The notes under the pieces were generated by a model. That model searched no databases, was not told the origin of the DNA, and saw only the letters and a list, made by a program, of their open reading frames with translations. A stretch of 64,000 bases of DNA. It comes from Terriglobia bacterium (GTDB taxonomy: Bacteria; Acidobacteriota; Terriglobia; Acidiferrales; UBA7541). The position numbers and the translations under genes are program-made. Of this stretch, positions 16,848-26,027 are shown one piece after another. How positions within the stretch are numbered: position 1 is the stretch's first letter; each line of letters opens with the position of its first letter. The stretch covers positions 124,001 to 188,000 of the forward strand of contig JAIQFB010000002.1 in NCBI GenBank assembly GCA_020073485.1, read 5' to 3'.

Positions 16848-18097
16848 TCGGCGGCCTTCCCACTGCTAACCGGTTTGCCCGGGAGTGTGGCGCTGACAAC
16901 GCTCTTGAATTCCGCGTCGGTCAGCAATCGTTTGTGGGTCAGCGAGAAATCCTTGACGGCGGCCACGACCTTCATGGCCTCTTCTTCATTGAACGGCACG
17001 CCAAGCTTCCTCAATCCCCACTTCACCGAATCGATGCCGCTGCCCTTGCCGAACACCACGCCGGCAGGAGACTGCCCGACCACGTCCCAGCGGAACGGGA
17101 AAAGTTCGGTGGCGTTTTCGACGCCGCAATTTTCAAACCAGCTGGCGATGATCCCGGACTCGATCTGGAAGAGCGCGTCGCCAACCACTGGCCGGTTCGA
17201 TGGAACGGCGTGGCCGGAGAGTGACGCCACCAGCTTGGAGAGGCCGTAGAACTTTTCGTACTTGAGGCCGGTATCGATTCCGTACAGCGTCAGCAGCGCC
17301 ATGGCCGTATCTTCCATGGGCACGTTTCCGGCGCGTTCGCCGAGTCCCAGGACGGTCGAATGAACCACTTCCACACCCTCGGCCAGGGCCATGATCGTGT
17401 TGGCCACGCCCATGCCGAAGTCCATGTGGAAGTGCGCTTCCAGGCGCTTGTTGATGCGCGCCTTCACCGAACGCACCAGGTATTGAATCGAATGCGGCGA
17501 GAGAACGCCGAAGGTATCGACCAGGGCAAGCGCGTCCATGTGTCCTTCGGTGGCGACGCGCAGGATCAGGTCAAGCACCCAGTTCATTTCCGCGCGCGAG
17601 AAGTCGATTGGGAAGAAAACGACTTCGAGTCCCTGCTCGTGCGCGTATTTCGTCGATTCGATCGAGAGGTCGATGGCCTTTTCCATCGACCACTTGTAGG
17701 CGTACTTGATGATGTGTTCGCTGGATGGCACTTCCATGACCACGCCCTTGACGCCGCAATCCACGGCGCGCTTCACGTCGTCCACCATGCAGCGCGAGAA
17801 CGCGAAGATTTTCGGGCCCAGGTTCCGCTTCACGATTTCCTTGATGGCCGCGGTGTCGCTGGGCGAGACCACGGGCATCCCGGCTTCGATACGGTGCACG
17901 CCGGCTTCGGCCAGTCCTTCGGCGATGCGGATCTTGTCGTCCTTGGTGAAGATGACGCCGGTTTGCTGCTCGCCGTCGCGCAGCGTGACATCATGGAACT
18001 GGATGTTTTTGGCAAACTTAAAGCCGCTGTTCACCGCAGGATTGAAATTCCACGGGCTTACGAACCACTTGTCTGTTTTCCATGGTGTAGATGACAT
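16844..18097 (-). CDS. DRE-TIM metallolyase (isopropylmalate/homocitrate synthase-like)
   Basis: A 417-aa pyruvate-carboxyltransferase-domain protein. The family signature is FHDVTLRDGEQQTGV near residue 35, with the metal-ligand HxH in LEAHFHMDFGMG and the TVLGLGERAGN motif. This fold catalyses Claisen-type condensations or aldol/lyase reactions with a divalent metal. It lacks the long LeuA regulatory domain. A GGAGGAAG ribosome binding site places the start at 18097, so the longer upstream frame is not used. It lies between a hydroxyacid dehydrogenase and a zinc dehydrogenase, so a catabolic lyase is as likely as a biosynthetic synthase. Confidence 0.82.
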   Translation of the reverse strand: MSSTPWKTDKWFVSPWNFNPAVNSGFKFAKNIQFHDVTLRDGEQQTGVIFTKDDKIRIAEGLAEAGVHRIEAGMPVVSPSDTAAIKEIVKRNLGPKIFAFSRCMVDDVKRAVDCGVKGVVMEVPSSEHIIKYAYKWSMEKAIDLSIESTKYAHEQGLEVVFFPIDFSRAEMNWVLDLILRVATEGHMDALALVDTFGVLSPHSIQYLVRSVKARINKRLEAHFHMDFGMGVANTIMALAEGVEVVHSTVLGLGERAGNVPMEDTAMALLTLYGIDTGLKYEKFYGLSKLVASLSGHAVPSNRPVVGDALFQIESGIIASWFENCGVENATELFPFRWDVVGQSPAGVVFGKGSGIDSVKWGLRKLGVPFNEEEAMKVVAAVKDFSLTHKRLLTDAEFKSVVSATLPGKPVSSGKAAD

Positions 18098-18125
18098 GAT
18101 GACTTCCTCCGAAAGATTTGAATTT

Positions 18126-19106
18126 TCAGGTACGCGCCGACGCGAGCGCTTCCGGATTGACCGGATTGAGCGGCGCCTGGCCGGATAAAACTCGCACAAC
18201 TTCCTCGGCTGCCTTGGTCTGCAGTTCTTCGAGGGCTTCCACCGAATAGAAACTCGTATGCGGCGTGAGAATCACGTTTTCACGCCCGAATAGCGGCGAA
18301 CTCGTAGGAGGCTCCTGTTCAAGCACATCGAGCGCCGCGCCCGCAAGCTTCTTGGCATCGAGCGCCGCGGCCAGCGCCGCTTCGTCCACCACCGGGCCGC
18401 GGGACGTATTCACAATCACCGACCCGGGCTTCATTTTATTGAATGCGTCCGTGCTGAACAAATGGTGCGTCTCGGGCAGCAGCGGCGTGTGGATGGAAAT
18501 GTAATCCGACACTTTCAGCAGGTCCGCGAATTCCACGCGCTCGACTCCGGCTTGGTCCAGCACCGTTTGCGGCACATAAGGATCGAACGTAACCACGCGC
18601 AGGCCGAACGATTTCGCTTTGGGAGCCACCAATTGCGGAATCCTTCCGAACCCCACAAGGCCCAGTACCGTGCCCCGCAGCCGGTGAATCGGTACCACCG
18701 CCGGCATTTCCCACCGTCCGGCGTGGGCGCGCGCACTGGAAGCCGGAATTTTGCGGACCAACGAGAGCAACAGCGCCATCGCGTGATCGGAAACTTCATC
18801 AATGCAATAGTCGGGAACTTTCGTCACCACGATGCCCGCAGCCGTGGCCGCTGCCAGATCGACATTGTCCACGCCGATCCCGAACCGCGAAATGATGCGG
18901 ACTTTTTTCATCTGCGCAATCATGTCCGCGGTGATTTTCGCGTAGGTCACGAGCAACGCGTCCGCGTTCCGCGCCACGTCCATGATTTCTGGCGGCGCGG
19001 GCTTCGCGGCCAATTGCAAGTCGGCCCCGACCCGCGCCACCACGGCGCGGGCCAGGTCCAGGTTGGGAAATACAGAGTCCGATACTCCGACCAGTCGTTG
19101 AGCCAT
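18126..19106 (-). CDS. D-2-hydroxyacid dehydrogenase (phosphoglycerate dehydrogenase/CtBP-like)
   Basis: A 326-aa NAD-dependent enzyme with the D-isomer-specific 2-hydroxyacid dehydrogenase layout. The Rossmann motif is LGLVGFGRIPQ, and the signature region is MKPGSVIVNTSRGPVVDE. The catalytic Arg, Glu and His are likely in NTSRG, LEQEPP and LTPHTSFYS. No ACT domain is present, so it is not a full-length SerA. The start is 2 bp after the M24 gene stop, which indicates an operon. Confidence 0.87.
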   Translation of the reverse strand: MAQRLVGVSDSVFPNLDLARAVVARVGADLQLAAKPAPPEIMDVARNADALLVTYAKITADMIAQMKKVRIISRFGIGVDNVDLAAATAAGIVVTKVPDYCIDEVSDHAMALLLSLVRKIPASSARAHAGRWEMPAVVPIHRLRGTVLGLVGFGRIPQLVAPKAKSFGLRVVTFDPYVPQTVLDQAGVERVEFADLLKVSDYISIHTPLLPETHHLFSTDAFNKMKPGSVIVNTSRGPVVDEAALAAALDAKKLAGAALDVLEQEPPTSSPLFGRENVILTPHTSFYSVEALEELQTKAAEEVVRVLSGQAPLNPVNPEALASART

Positions 19107-19108
19107 GG

Positions 19109-20398
19109 CTACTTTTTCATCGCCTCTTCCATGTGCTCCATCAACGTGAACACCACGGGACCCTTGCCGGAAACGAGAACATTTTCCTCAAGCCGGCAGG
19201 TCTGCTGCAACCCCGGATGCCCCGCGAAGGTTTCGATGGCAAAGTACATGTTTTCCTTAATCTCGGCGGGGTACTTCAGCGAATACGCGCGTGACATCCA
19301 CATGCCCTCGTACAGCGTGATGCCAATGCTGTGCGCGAACTGCTGCAGCGTCACGGTGCCGAACTTGTCGTCGTCGTATTCCGGGAAAGCCTTGGCCACG
19401 TCCGCGGTGGTGTTGCCCGGCTTCAACTGTTCGATGCCCGCGTACATGGAATCGTACACTTCCTTGTACAGGTCGATTTCCTTCGGGGTCATCTTCATGC
19501 CCTGCGCGCCGCCGCACTTGAAGCAGCGCACGAAGTCGATGAAGTATCCGGAAGGCCCGACCGCGTTAATGTCCACGATCACCAGATCGCCCTGGCGGAT
19601 CAGCTTGTCGGTGGCCCAACGGCGATACGGGCTGGTGTTTCCGCCGGAGGCAACGATGATGTCATAGATGATTTCGCAGCCGCGCTCGAGCATGAACTCG
19701 TGCACCTTGGCTTCGATTTCACGCTCGCGCACGCCGGGCTTCAGCCATTCGTACTTGATTTTCCACATGGCCGCATCGCCAATGCTGGAGGCCTGCTTGA
19801 GCAGTTCGATTTCATCGATGGTCTTGACCACGCGCGCCGCCGACACCGCCGGCCAGCCGTTGACGATCTTCAGGCCCGTCTTCTGGAACGCTTCCAGAGC
19901 AGGCATGTCGAAGTTGTCGACGCCGATCTTTTCCTTGGTTACGCCGGCTTCCTTCAGCACTTCCATCACGCTCTCGGCCATGCGTCCGGCCATGTACGGC
20001 ACGGCGCCTTCGGCCCACTGCCAGGTGATTGCCGGACGAATCTTCCCTTCCATCCAGGGCAGGTCGATTTCCGCGCAATGCAAATCCGATCCCGCAGTCT
20101 CAAACAGCACGGGGTCGCCGCTGTGCGTGACCACCGCGTAGCGAATATTGATGTTGTACTTCCAATTGCCCTGGTAAGACGCCGTGGCGTAGCGAATATT
20201 GGCCCCGGCAAACAGCACCAGCGCGCCCAGATCGTGCGCCTTCATTGACGCGCGCAGCTTCTGCAGACGCTCCTTGCGCAACCTGTCAAAATCCACCCGG
20301 TGCTGCCAGTCCGCTCCGGTCTGGCTATAAAGGCGGCGTGGATCCCATGAATGTGGCTGGCCGATAAATCGTGTGTCCATAAGTTGGGGAAAAAACAT
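19109..20398 (-). CDS. M24 family metallopeptidase-like (creatinase/Xaa-Pro peptidase fold)
   Basis: A 429-aa pita-bread-fold protein. The N-terminal creatinase domain (~50-190) is followed by the M24 catalytic domain, with dinuclear metal ligands Asp276 (VIVDINAV), Asp288 (FIDFVR), His356 (FAHSIG), Glu389 (AIETF) and Glu404 (RLEENVL), all present. M24 members include prolidases, creatinase, ectoine hydrolase and the DMSP lyase DddP, so the substrate is open. It is the first gene of the leftward operon. Start ATG 20398, or 20380. An operator-like dyad lies about 150 bp upstream. Confidence 0.82.
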   Translation of the reverse strand: MFFPQLMDTRFIGQPHSWDPRRLYSQTGADWQHRVDFDRLRKERLQKLRASMKAHDLGALVLFAGANIRYATASYQGNWKYNINIRYAVVTHSGDPVLFETAGSDLHCAEIDLPWMEGKIRPAITWQWAEGAVPYMAGRMAESVMEVLKEAGVTKEKIGVDNFDMPALEAFQKTGLKIVNGWPAVSAARVVKTIDEIELLKQASSIGDAAMWKIKYEWLKPGVREREIEAKVHEFMLERGCEIIYDIIVASGGNTSPYRRWATDKLIRQGDLVIVDINAVGPSGYFIDFVRCFKCGGAQGMKMTPKEIDLYKEVYDSMYAGIEQLKPGNTTADVAKAFPEYDDDKFGTVTLQQFAHSIGITLYEGMWMSRAYSLKYPAEIKENMYFAIETFAGHPGLQQTCRLEENVLVSGKGPVVFTLMEHMEEAMKK

Positions 20399-20533
20399 CC
20401 TTTCGTGATCGATGTGAGGTACGTTACAGCATCATACAAGACGGACTGCCTGTACGCAAAATCCCACCCTGCGCATCCGGATTGTTTCTTTTATAGCAGA
20501 TTCGGATGGTCCGATTCCATTTAGTTTAGCATT

Positions 20534-20565
20534 GAACACAAGCCCATGTTCAGCCCACTGAACAG
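20534..20565. promoter_or_regulatory. Triple half-site operator candidate
   Basis: Three alternating copies of one half-site occur within 32 bp: TGAACA (20534-20539), TGTTCAG (20548-20554) and CTGAACA (20559-20565). The last two form a perfect 7+4+7 palindrome. It lies in the 408-bp divergent region (20399-20806) between the M24 operon and the LVIVD gene, where I see no gene. It is a plausible binding site for a dimeric regulator such as the IclR protein encoded at 13479-14267. Confidence 0.45.
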
Positions 20566-20806
20566 ATCAAGCATCCGCGCGCCGATCGCGAAATCGCGCG
20601 GCCGGAAGCCCTTTCCGCAGGGTCATGCGGCGCAACGGGCCCCTCGGGCAAGCACAATTTTTGCGGGTCCCCTTCGCCCAAATGAAAAATTGGCGTATGA
20701 TTCGCCGCAATGGGCGCTGGGTGCGAGGTGAAGGTTCGGCCGCGGGCAGGCCCGCGGCTCGCGAGGCGCCCCCAAACAGCCCAAATCAATCTGGATGAGG
20801 TGCCGC

Positions 20807-22492
20807 ATGACGAAGAATCGCGAGGCTTCCGTTTTGGCCGGGCAGTCCACTGAAAGAACCGCAAGAAAACATGACGAACTCTCCCGTAGAAATTTGCTGA
20901 AGAAAACGGCGGGCGTCGTGCTCGGCGCGGCCGCCGCGAGCGTCACCGGAGCGCTCGATGCGCGGGCGCAGGTCGCAGGACTCTACACATCCAATACGCC
21001 GCCCGAACTCCCTCTGCCCCTGGGATCGCTGACGTACCTGGACCAGAAACAGTACATCCACAACATGGAAATCATCTCGCACCTGCCCGGCTCAACGATC
21101 AGCGGCGGCGAACCGCTGATGGCCATGTGGGCCAAGGGCAAGCAGCGTCTGCTTCCCGCCGGCGGAGATTTCGTGAACGTGAGCGAAGCAAAAAATCCCG
21201 TGACCCTGAACAAGAAGCGTGTGATCCAGGGCAACGGGCCCGTCGTGTACAACACGAAACTGAAAAAATGGATCATGATGTGCACCGCGGCGCAGCCCCT
21301 GACCGGCGCCGTGCCGGCATTTCCCCACGGGCAATACGATCCGGAACTCCGCGCAAAAGTTCTGGCCTACAAAGGGCTGCGGGGAATTCGCAATTACGAT
21401 ATCAGCGATCCCGCCAAGCCGAACATGCTGCAGGAATACAACACGGGAGAAAAAGGCAACGGCACGCACCACAACTTTTATGACGGCGGCAAGTACGCCT
21501 ACCTCGATTGCGGCTGGGACGAAACCTTGCGCCTCGAAAATCACCAGCGCCCGTACAGCAACGCCCTCATGATCGTCGACATGTCCGATCCCGCGAACGT
21601 GCAGGAAGTCTCGCGCTGGTGGGTACCCGGGCAAAAATTCGGCGAGGAAGAGGAATACAAGAAGTATAGATTCGCGGGAGACCACACTTCGTGGACCGGA
21701 AATCACGGCGCCCTCACCGTTCCCAAGCGCGTCGAGGACGGCGGCACCATCGGCTACGGTGGCTTCGGGGCGTTCGGCATGTACGTCATGGACTTGTCCG
21801 ACATCAAGCACCCGAAACCCTACGGCCATGTGCAATACGAATTCGACAACTTCGGCACAATCCCCTTCCACACCTGTTACCCGGTGATCGCCGATGCCGC
21901 GCATCCGCAGCTGCAGAATAAAATCGTGGCTCTGCACGAAGCCCTGGAAGCGGATTGCCGGGAGAACTACCACACGCCGTATATAGTCGACGTCAAAGAC
22001 CCGAAAAACCCCAAAATCGTCGGCCTCTTCCCTCGCCCGGCGGCGCCCCCCGACGCTCCCTACAACGATTTCTGCATGGCGCGCGGGCGTTTCGGTTCGC
22101 ACAACACGCAATGCTGGCTGGCGCCCGGAACGTCGAATCCGGCCATCGTCGTGGTGTCCTGGTTCAATGCCGGCGTGCGCGTGTTTGACATCTCCAACCC
22201 CACCGCCCCCAAGGAGGTCGCCTATTTTGTTCCGCCGCGCGACGGCGACATGAATAAGTACGAAACCTGGTGGCGCGGCACAACCGAAAACGTCTTCGTC
22301 GAGTTCGACCGCAAATTGATCTGGATCGGCACGCACGAAGGAACATACTGTTTGTCCTGCCCCGCGCTAGGCAAACCCATGACCGAACCGGCAAAGGTTG
22401 CGAACTGGTCGATTCCCCACTGCAACGTCGGCTGGGACGATCAGACCGCGCGCAGTTTTTACTTCGGCAGATCGCTCAGCCAGATGGGTTAG
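20807..22492 (+). CDS. Tat-exported LVIVD-repeat beta-propeller protein
   Basis: A 561-aa protein with a Tat signal (SRRNLLKKTAGVVLGAAAASVTG) followed by repeats of the LVIVD type (for example RNYDISDPAKPNMLQEYN, MIVDMSDPANVQEVSRW, VFDISNPTAPKEVAYF), predicting an exported beta-propeller. A GAGG 6 bp before the ATG at 20807 favours it over 20795. LVIVD proteins are mostly uncharacterised surface or periplasmic proteins. A His-rich HHNFYDGGKYAYLDCGWD segment could bind metal. It is followed directly by a palindromic repeat. Confidence 0.8.
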   Translation: MTKNREASVLAGQSTERTARKHDELSRRNLLKKTAGVVLGAAAASVTGALDARAQVAGLYTSNTPPELPLPLGSLTYLDQKQYIHNMEIISHLPGSTISGGEPLMAMWAKGKQRLLPAGGDFVNVSEAKNPVTLNKKRVIQGNGPVVYNTKLKKWIMMCTAAQPLTGAVPAFPHGQYDPELRAKVLAYKGLRGIRNYDISDPAKPNMLQEYNTGEKGNGTHHNFYDGGKYAYLDCGWDETLRLENHQRPYSNALMIVDMSDPANVQEVSRWWVPGQKFGEEEEYKKYRFAGDHTSWTGNHGALTVPKRVEDGGTIGYGGFGAFGMYVMDLSDIKHPKPYGHVQYEFDNFGTIPFHTCYPVIADAAHPQLQNKIVALHEALEADCRENYHTPYIVDVKDPKNPKIVGLFPRPAAPPDAPYNDFCMARGRFGSHNTQCWLAPGTSNPAIVVVSWFNAGVRVFDISNPTAPKEVAYFVPPRDGDMNKYETWWRGTTENVFVEFDRKLIWIGTHEGTYCLSCPALGKPMTEPAKVANWSIPHCNVGWDDQTARSFYFGRSLSQMG

Positions 22493-22500
22493 GTGAGAAT

Positions 22501-22583
22501 CAGGTGGCACAGGCTTCAGCCTGTGCGGTTTAAATCAAGCACGTGTAAAATCTAAACCACACAGGCTGAAGCCCGTGCCACTG
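22501..22583. repeat. Two-armed palindromic repeat, copy E
   Basis: The outer arms starting CAGGTGGCAC (22501) and ending GTGCCACTG (22583) pair almost throughout, including a 14-bp perfect block GGCTTCAGCCTGTG / CACAGGCTGAAGCC. The core is GCGGTTTAAAT, and TGAACC overlaps the right edge. It lies 8 bp after the LVIVD stop. Confidence 0.75.
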
Positions 22584-22639
22584 AACCATCACCGCGCGGC
22601 TCTCGCATGAATATGGGCACCGCCCTGGAGGAATGCTCG

Positions 22640-23668
22640 ATGTCTCGAAAGATAGCGCGCAAGATATCGCGAAGGGCATTCACGAAAGGCGCGCTGGCCG
22701 CCGGCGGGCTGCTGCTGGTAAGCCGTCGATCTCTCGCTGCGGATTTCGACCTGCGGCAATACCACAACCAGCCCGCGGATAGCCCGCTGCACAAACGCCT
22801 GGTGGAAATGTGGGCTGCTGTAAAGGACGAAACCGGCGGCCGCGTCCAGGTCCAGACCTTCCCCGAAAATAATAAAATTCCGGGAGGCGATCCCGCCGCG
22901 CTGGATATGGTGGTCAGCGGCGAGCTCGATTTCTTCACGCTGAACGGCGGCTCGATCGGCAACCTGGTTCCGGCATCGAACGTTCAGGGTTTGCTGTTCG
23001 CGTATCACTCCTCCGAGCAAGTGTTCAGCGCGCTCGACGGCGACCTGGGCGATTATCTCCGTCAGGAGATGATGTCCAAGGGCCTCTACGCCGTGCCGCG
23101 CGGCTGCTTTGACAACGGCATGCACCAGATCACCTGCTCCACCCGGCCCATCCGTTCGGCGGACGATTTGCAGGGCCTGAAGATCCGCACACCGGACGCG
23201 CCCATCTATGTGGAAGCGTGGAAAGCGCTGGGCGCCGCGCCCGTCGTCGCCAATATCAACAAGTTGTACGAAACGCTGAAGAGCGGCGCGGCCGAAGCGC
23301 AAACCAACCCGCTGGCCATCGCCGAATTCATGAAGCTCTACGAAGTGCAGAGATACATCAGCATGACCAATCACGGCTGGTCCGGGTTCAATCTGCTGGC
23401 CAGCATGAAACTGTGGTCGCGACTGCCCGCGGACCTGAAGCAGGTGATCGAGCGCAACGCCGTGAAATACGTGCGCCTGCAGCGCGCCGACAACGCCGCG
23501 CTGAATGCGGAATTCCGCACCAGGCTGGCCGGGCAGGGCATGATTTTCAACGAGGCGGATACTTCGTCATTCCGCGGCCGGCTGGCGCCCTATTATTCCC
23601 GCTGGAAGGACACCATTGGCGCGCAGGCCTGGAGCCTGCTCGAGGCCCATGTAGGAAAGCTGGCGTGA
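22640..23668 (+). CDS. TRAP transporter substrate-binding protein (DctP-like)
   Basis: A 342-aa periplasmic binding protein with a Tat-like leader ([25 protein letters not shown]). The TRAP DctP fold shows in SGELDFFTLNGG, GLKIRTPDAPIYVEAWKALGA and ETLKSGAAEAQTNPLA, with the conserved arginine in LKIRTP expected to bind a carboxylate. GGAGG lies 8 bp upstream of this ATG, so the in-frame ATG at 22607 is rejected. No DctQ/DctM membrane genes are nearby, so it is an orphan. Confidence 0.87.
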   Translation: MSRKIARKISRRAFTKGALAAGGLLLVSRRSLAADFDLRQYHNQPADSPLHKRLVEMWAAVKDETGGRVQVQTFPENNKIPGGDPAALDMVVSGELDFFTLNGGSIGNLVPASNVQGLLFAYHSSEQVFSALDGDLGDYLRQEMMSKGLYAVPRGCFDNGMHQITCSTRPIRSADDLQGLKIRTPDAPIYVEAWKALGAAPVVANINKLYETLKSGAAEAQTNPLAIAEFMKLYEVQRYISMTNHGWSGFNLLASMKLWSRLPADLKQVIERNAVKYVRLQRADNAALNAEFRTRLAGQGMIFNEADTSSFRGRLAPYYSRWKDTIGAQAWSLLEAHVGKLA

Positions 23669-23884
23669 ATGCGGCCAGTTCGGGTGAAGGCGCGGCCGGG
23701 GAACTCAAAATTTCGAAACCTGTTTCCCCGTTAGTACGTCTTTTGGATATCTAGATTCCCTCATGCGGACGGGCACGCGGCCGAATGGCTGGCCGGCGCC
23801 GCCTGTAAGCGCCGATCGGTTTATCGTCGGAATGATAATTCACGCGCGGCGACGCGGTCCTCGCCGCAAAGGAAAGGGTCATCG

Positions 23885-24304
23885 ATGAAATTCAAATCGC
23901 TAGCCTCGTGTTTACTTCCCGTTGCCGGGTTGTTCGTGTTTGCCATCCCGGCGCTCGCGCACCACGGATTCGCGGGTCGTTATGACGAGGAACATCCCTA
24001 CACGGTGCAAGGGACGGTGCTGGAATTCGATTTTGAAAACCCCCATTCCGCGATTGTCTTCGAAACGAAAGACAAGAGTGGCGCCGCGCAACGCTGGCAC
24101 GCCGAACTTGCCGGCGCCAACGCGCTGCGCCGGGCCGATGGCTGGGACCGGGACGCGCTCAAGCCCGGCGACAAAATCACCATCATCGGGCCGCGCAACA
24201 AAAACGGCTCCAACGACATGAATCTCTCGCACGAAAGCAAGATCACGCTCACCGATAGCGGCAAAGTCATCCACAACAGCTTCAAGAGCGAAACAGGCCA
24301 ATAG
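23885..24304 (+). CDS. DUF6152 family exported protein, copy 1
   Basis: A 139-aa protein with a Sec signal peptide (LLPVAGLFVFAIPALA) directly followed by the HHGFAGRYDEEHPYTVQGTV start that defines DUF6152. An OB-like beta pattern ends with LKPGDKITIIGPRNKNGSNDM. The mature N-terminus begins with two His residues, as in the other two copies in this window, and could bind metal. Unlike them, this copy lacks the partner gene downstream. Function is unknown. Confidence 0.85.
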   Translation: MKFKSLASCLLPVAGLFVFAIPALAHHGFAGRYDEEHPYTVQGTVLEFDFENPHSAIVFETKDKSGAAQRWHAELAGANALRRADGWDRDALKPGDKITIIGPRNKNGSNDMNLSHESKITLTDSGKVIHNSFKSETGQ

Positions 24305-24433
24305 GCGGTTCTTGAGAACCACGGGGCCCCGCGCGACGCCGCGGCTGCAATCGGCCACGCTTCTGCCGTGTTACCGTGCGACTGCGGAAAACTGTTTGGC
24401 CGTGTATTTCGATGGCCATCAACGGAGGCCGGA

Positions 24434-26008
24434 ATGAATTTGGGGAAGAAGATTTTCGCGGTAGCCGCGTTCAGCTTGACGCTTTCCGGGCTGTCTCTTG
24501 GCGCAATATCGGCCTATGGCCAGGCGGCCACTCCACAACCTGCTGCGGTTCCGCGCGGGACGCCGCTCAAGCCATCGGCGAATGCCTGGGCTCCGAAGTC
24601 GATCACGGCCATAAAAGCCTCCAACGCGAAAAAAGACGACCAGTTCGGATCGGCCGTGGCCATGAGCGCCGACGGCAACACGATGGCCGTAAGCTCGACG
24701 CAGGAAGACAGCGCGGCCAAAGGCGTCAACGGGAATCAGTCGGATGTTTCCGCGCTCAGCGCTGGCGCGGTTTATGTTTTCGTCCGCAACGGCAGCAGCT
24801 GGGTCCAGCAGGCGTACGTAAAGGCGTCCAACTCAAAAGCGAAGGACCAGTTCGGATCCTCCCTGGCGCTGAGCAACGACGGGAACACGCTGGCCGTCGG
24901 CGCCGTCGGCGAAGCGAGTTCCGCTACGGGCGTGAACGGCGATCAGAATGACACCTCGATGCCGGGCGCTGGCGCGGTCTATGTCTTCATGCGAACCGGC
25001 ACTACTTGGGCGCAGCAAGCTTATGTGAAGGCCTCCAACACAGGCGAAAAAGCGGTGGGTGACCAGTTCGGCTACTCCATCGCCCTGAGCGGGGACGGCA
25101 ACACGCTGGCCACCGGCGCCATCGGCGAAAGCAGCGCGGCCATGGGAATTAACGGCAATCAGGCCGATAATTCCGCCGACGGTTCCGGCGCCGTTTATGT
25201 TTATGCCCGGAGCGGCAGTTCTTGGTCGCAGCAAGCCTACGTAAAGCCATGGAACACCACGGTCCGCGGGGGCCTGTTCGGATATTCCGTCGGACTCAGC
25301 GGCAATGGAAACACGATGGCCGTGGGCGCTTACGACGAGGATCGCGGAAGAGGCGCAGCCTACATTTTCACGCGCAACGGGAGCGTCTGGATGCAGCAGA
25401 ATCGGCTCACCGCGATCAACGCGGAACAGGGCGATTCGCTCGGTTGCTCGATCTCCATCAGCGAAGACGGCAACACCGTTGTCGCGGGCGCCTTCGACGA
25501 AGACAGCCTGCTGCGCGGAATCCAGCCGCCAACCGAAGGCTCCAACGACGCCACTTTTGACGTCTCCACCGGCGCGGCCTACGTCTTCGTTCGAAACGGC
25601 GCGGCGTGGTCCCAGCAAGCTTTTATCAAGGCCACCAATACGCGCCTCAATGACCAGTTCGCCTGGGCTTTGTCGCTAAGCCGCGACGGCAACACACTGG
25701 CCGTGGGCGCGCACCTCGAAGATAGCGGCGCTTCCGGCCTCAACGGGAACCAGGAAGACTCCTCGTCCGAGGACTCCGGCGCTGTCTACGTCTACTCCCG
25801 CACGGGCGCCACCTGGGCGCCGGTATCCTACGTCAAAGCATCGACCCCACGGCCTGCGGCCGAATTCGGCATCGCCCTGGCTCTGAGCGGCGACGGCAAA
25901 GAACTCGTAGTGGGCGCGTTCAAGGATAGCGGCGGCGGGACCGGCATCAATCCTGCCAAAACCCCCAAGCCGGCACAGGAATCGGGCGCGGCCTATATCT
26001 ATTACTGA
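24434..26008 (+). CDS. Exported FG-GAP repeat protein
   Basis: A 524-aa secreted protein: signal peptide (FAVAAFSLTLSGLSLGAISAYGQ), then about seven FG-GAP/integrin-alpha-like repeats of the pattern DQFGSAVAMSADGNTMAVSS...GAVYVF, predicting a seven-bladed beta-propeller. The DxDGN-like loops (SADGNT, SNDGNT, SGDGNT, SEDGNT) are typical calcium sites. GGAGG lies 5 bp before this ATG, so the upstream ATG at 24368 is not used. It may act in adhesion or extracellular binding. Confidence 0.87.
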   Translation: MNLGKKIFAVAAFSLTLSGLSLGAISAYGQAATPQPAAVPRGTPLKPSANAWAPKSITAIKASNAKKDDQFGSAVAMSADGNTMAVSSTQEDSAAKGVNGNQSDVSALSAGAVYVFVRNGSSWVQQAYVKASNSKAKDQFGSSLALSNDGNTLAVGAVGEASSATGVNGDQNDTSMPGAGAVYVFMRTGTTWAQQAYVKASNTGEKAVGDQFGYSIALSGDGNTLATGAIGESSAAMGINGNQADNSADGSGAVYVYARSGSSWSQQAYVKPWNTTVRGGLFGYSVGLSGNGNTMAVGAYDEDRGRGAAYIFTRNGSVWMQQNRLTAINAEQGDSLGCSISISEDGNTVVAGAFDEDSLLRGIQPPTEGSNDATFDVSTGAAYVFVRNGAAWSQQAFIKATNTRLNDQFAWALSLSRDGNTLAVGAHLEDSGASGLNGNQEDSSSEDSGAVYVYSRTGATWAPVSYVKASTPRPAAEFGIALALSGDGKELVVGAFKDSGGGTGINPAKTPKPAQESGAAYIYY

Positions 26009-26027
26009 GGCAGGGAGGCAAACGCAA

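Noticed and set aside
23669-23884. Possible tRNA or structured RNA between the TRAP gene and DUF6152 copy 1
   Set aside because: GC-rich dyads occur, but no cloverleaf or CCA-end pattern can be drawn.
24434-26008. FG-GAP repeats as a DNA-level tandem array or CRISPR-like structure
   Set aside because: The periodicity is at the protein level (about 65-75 aa blades) with diverged codons. There are no identical spaced DNA repeats.
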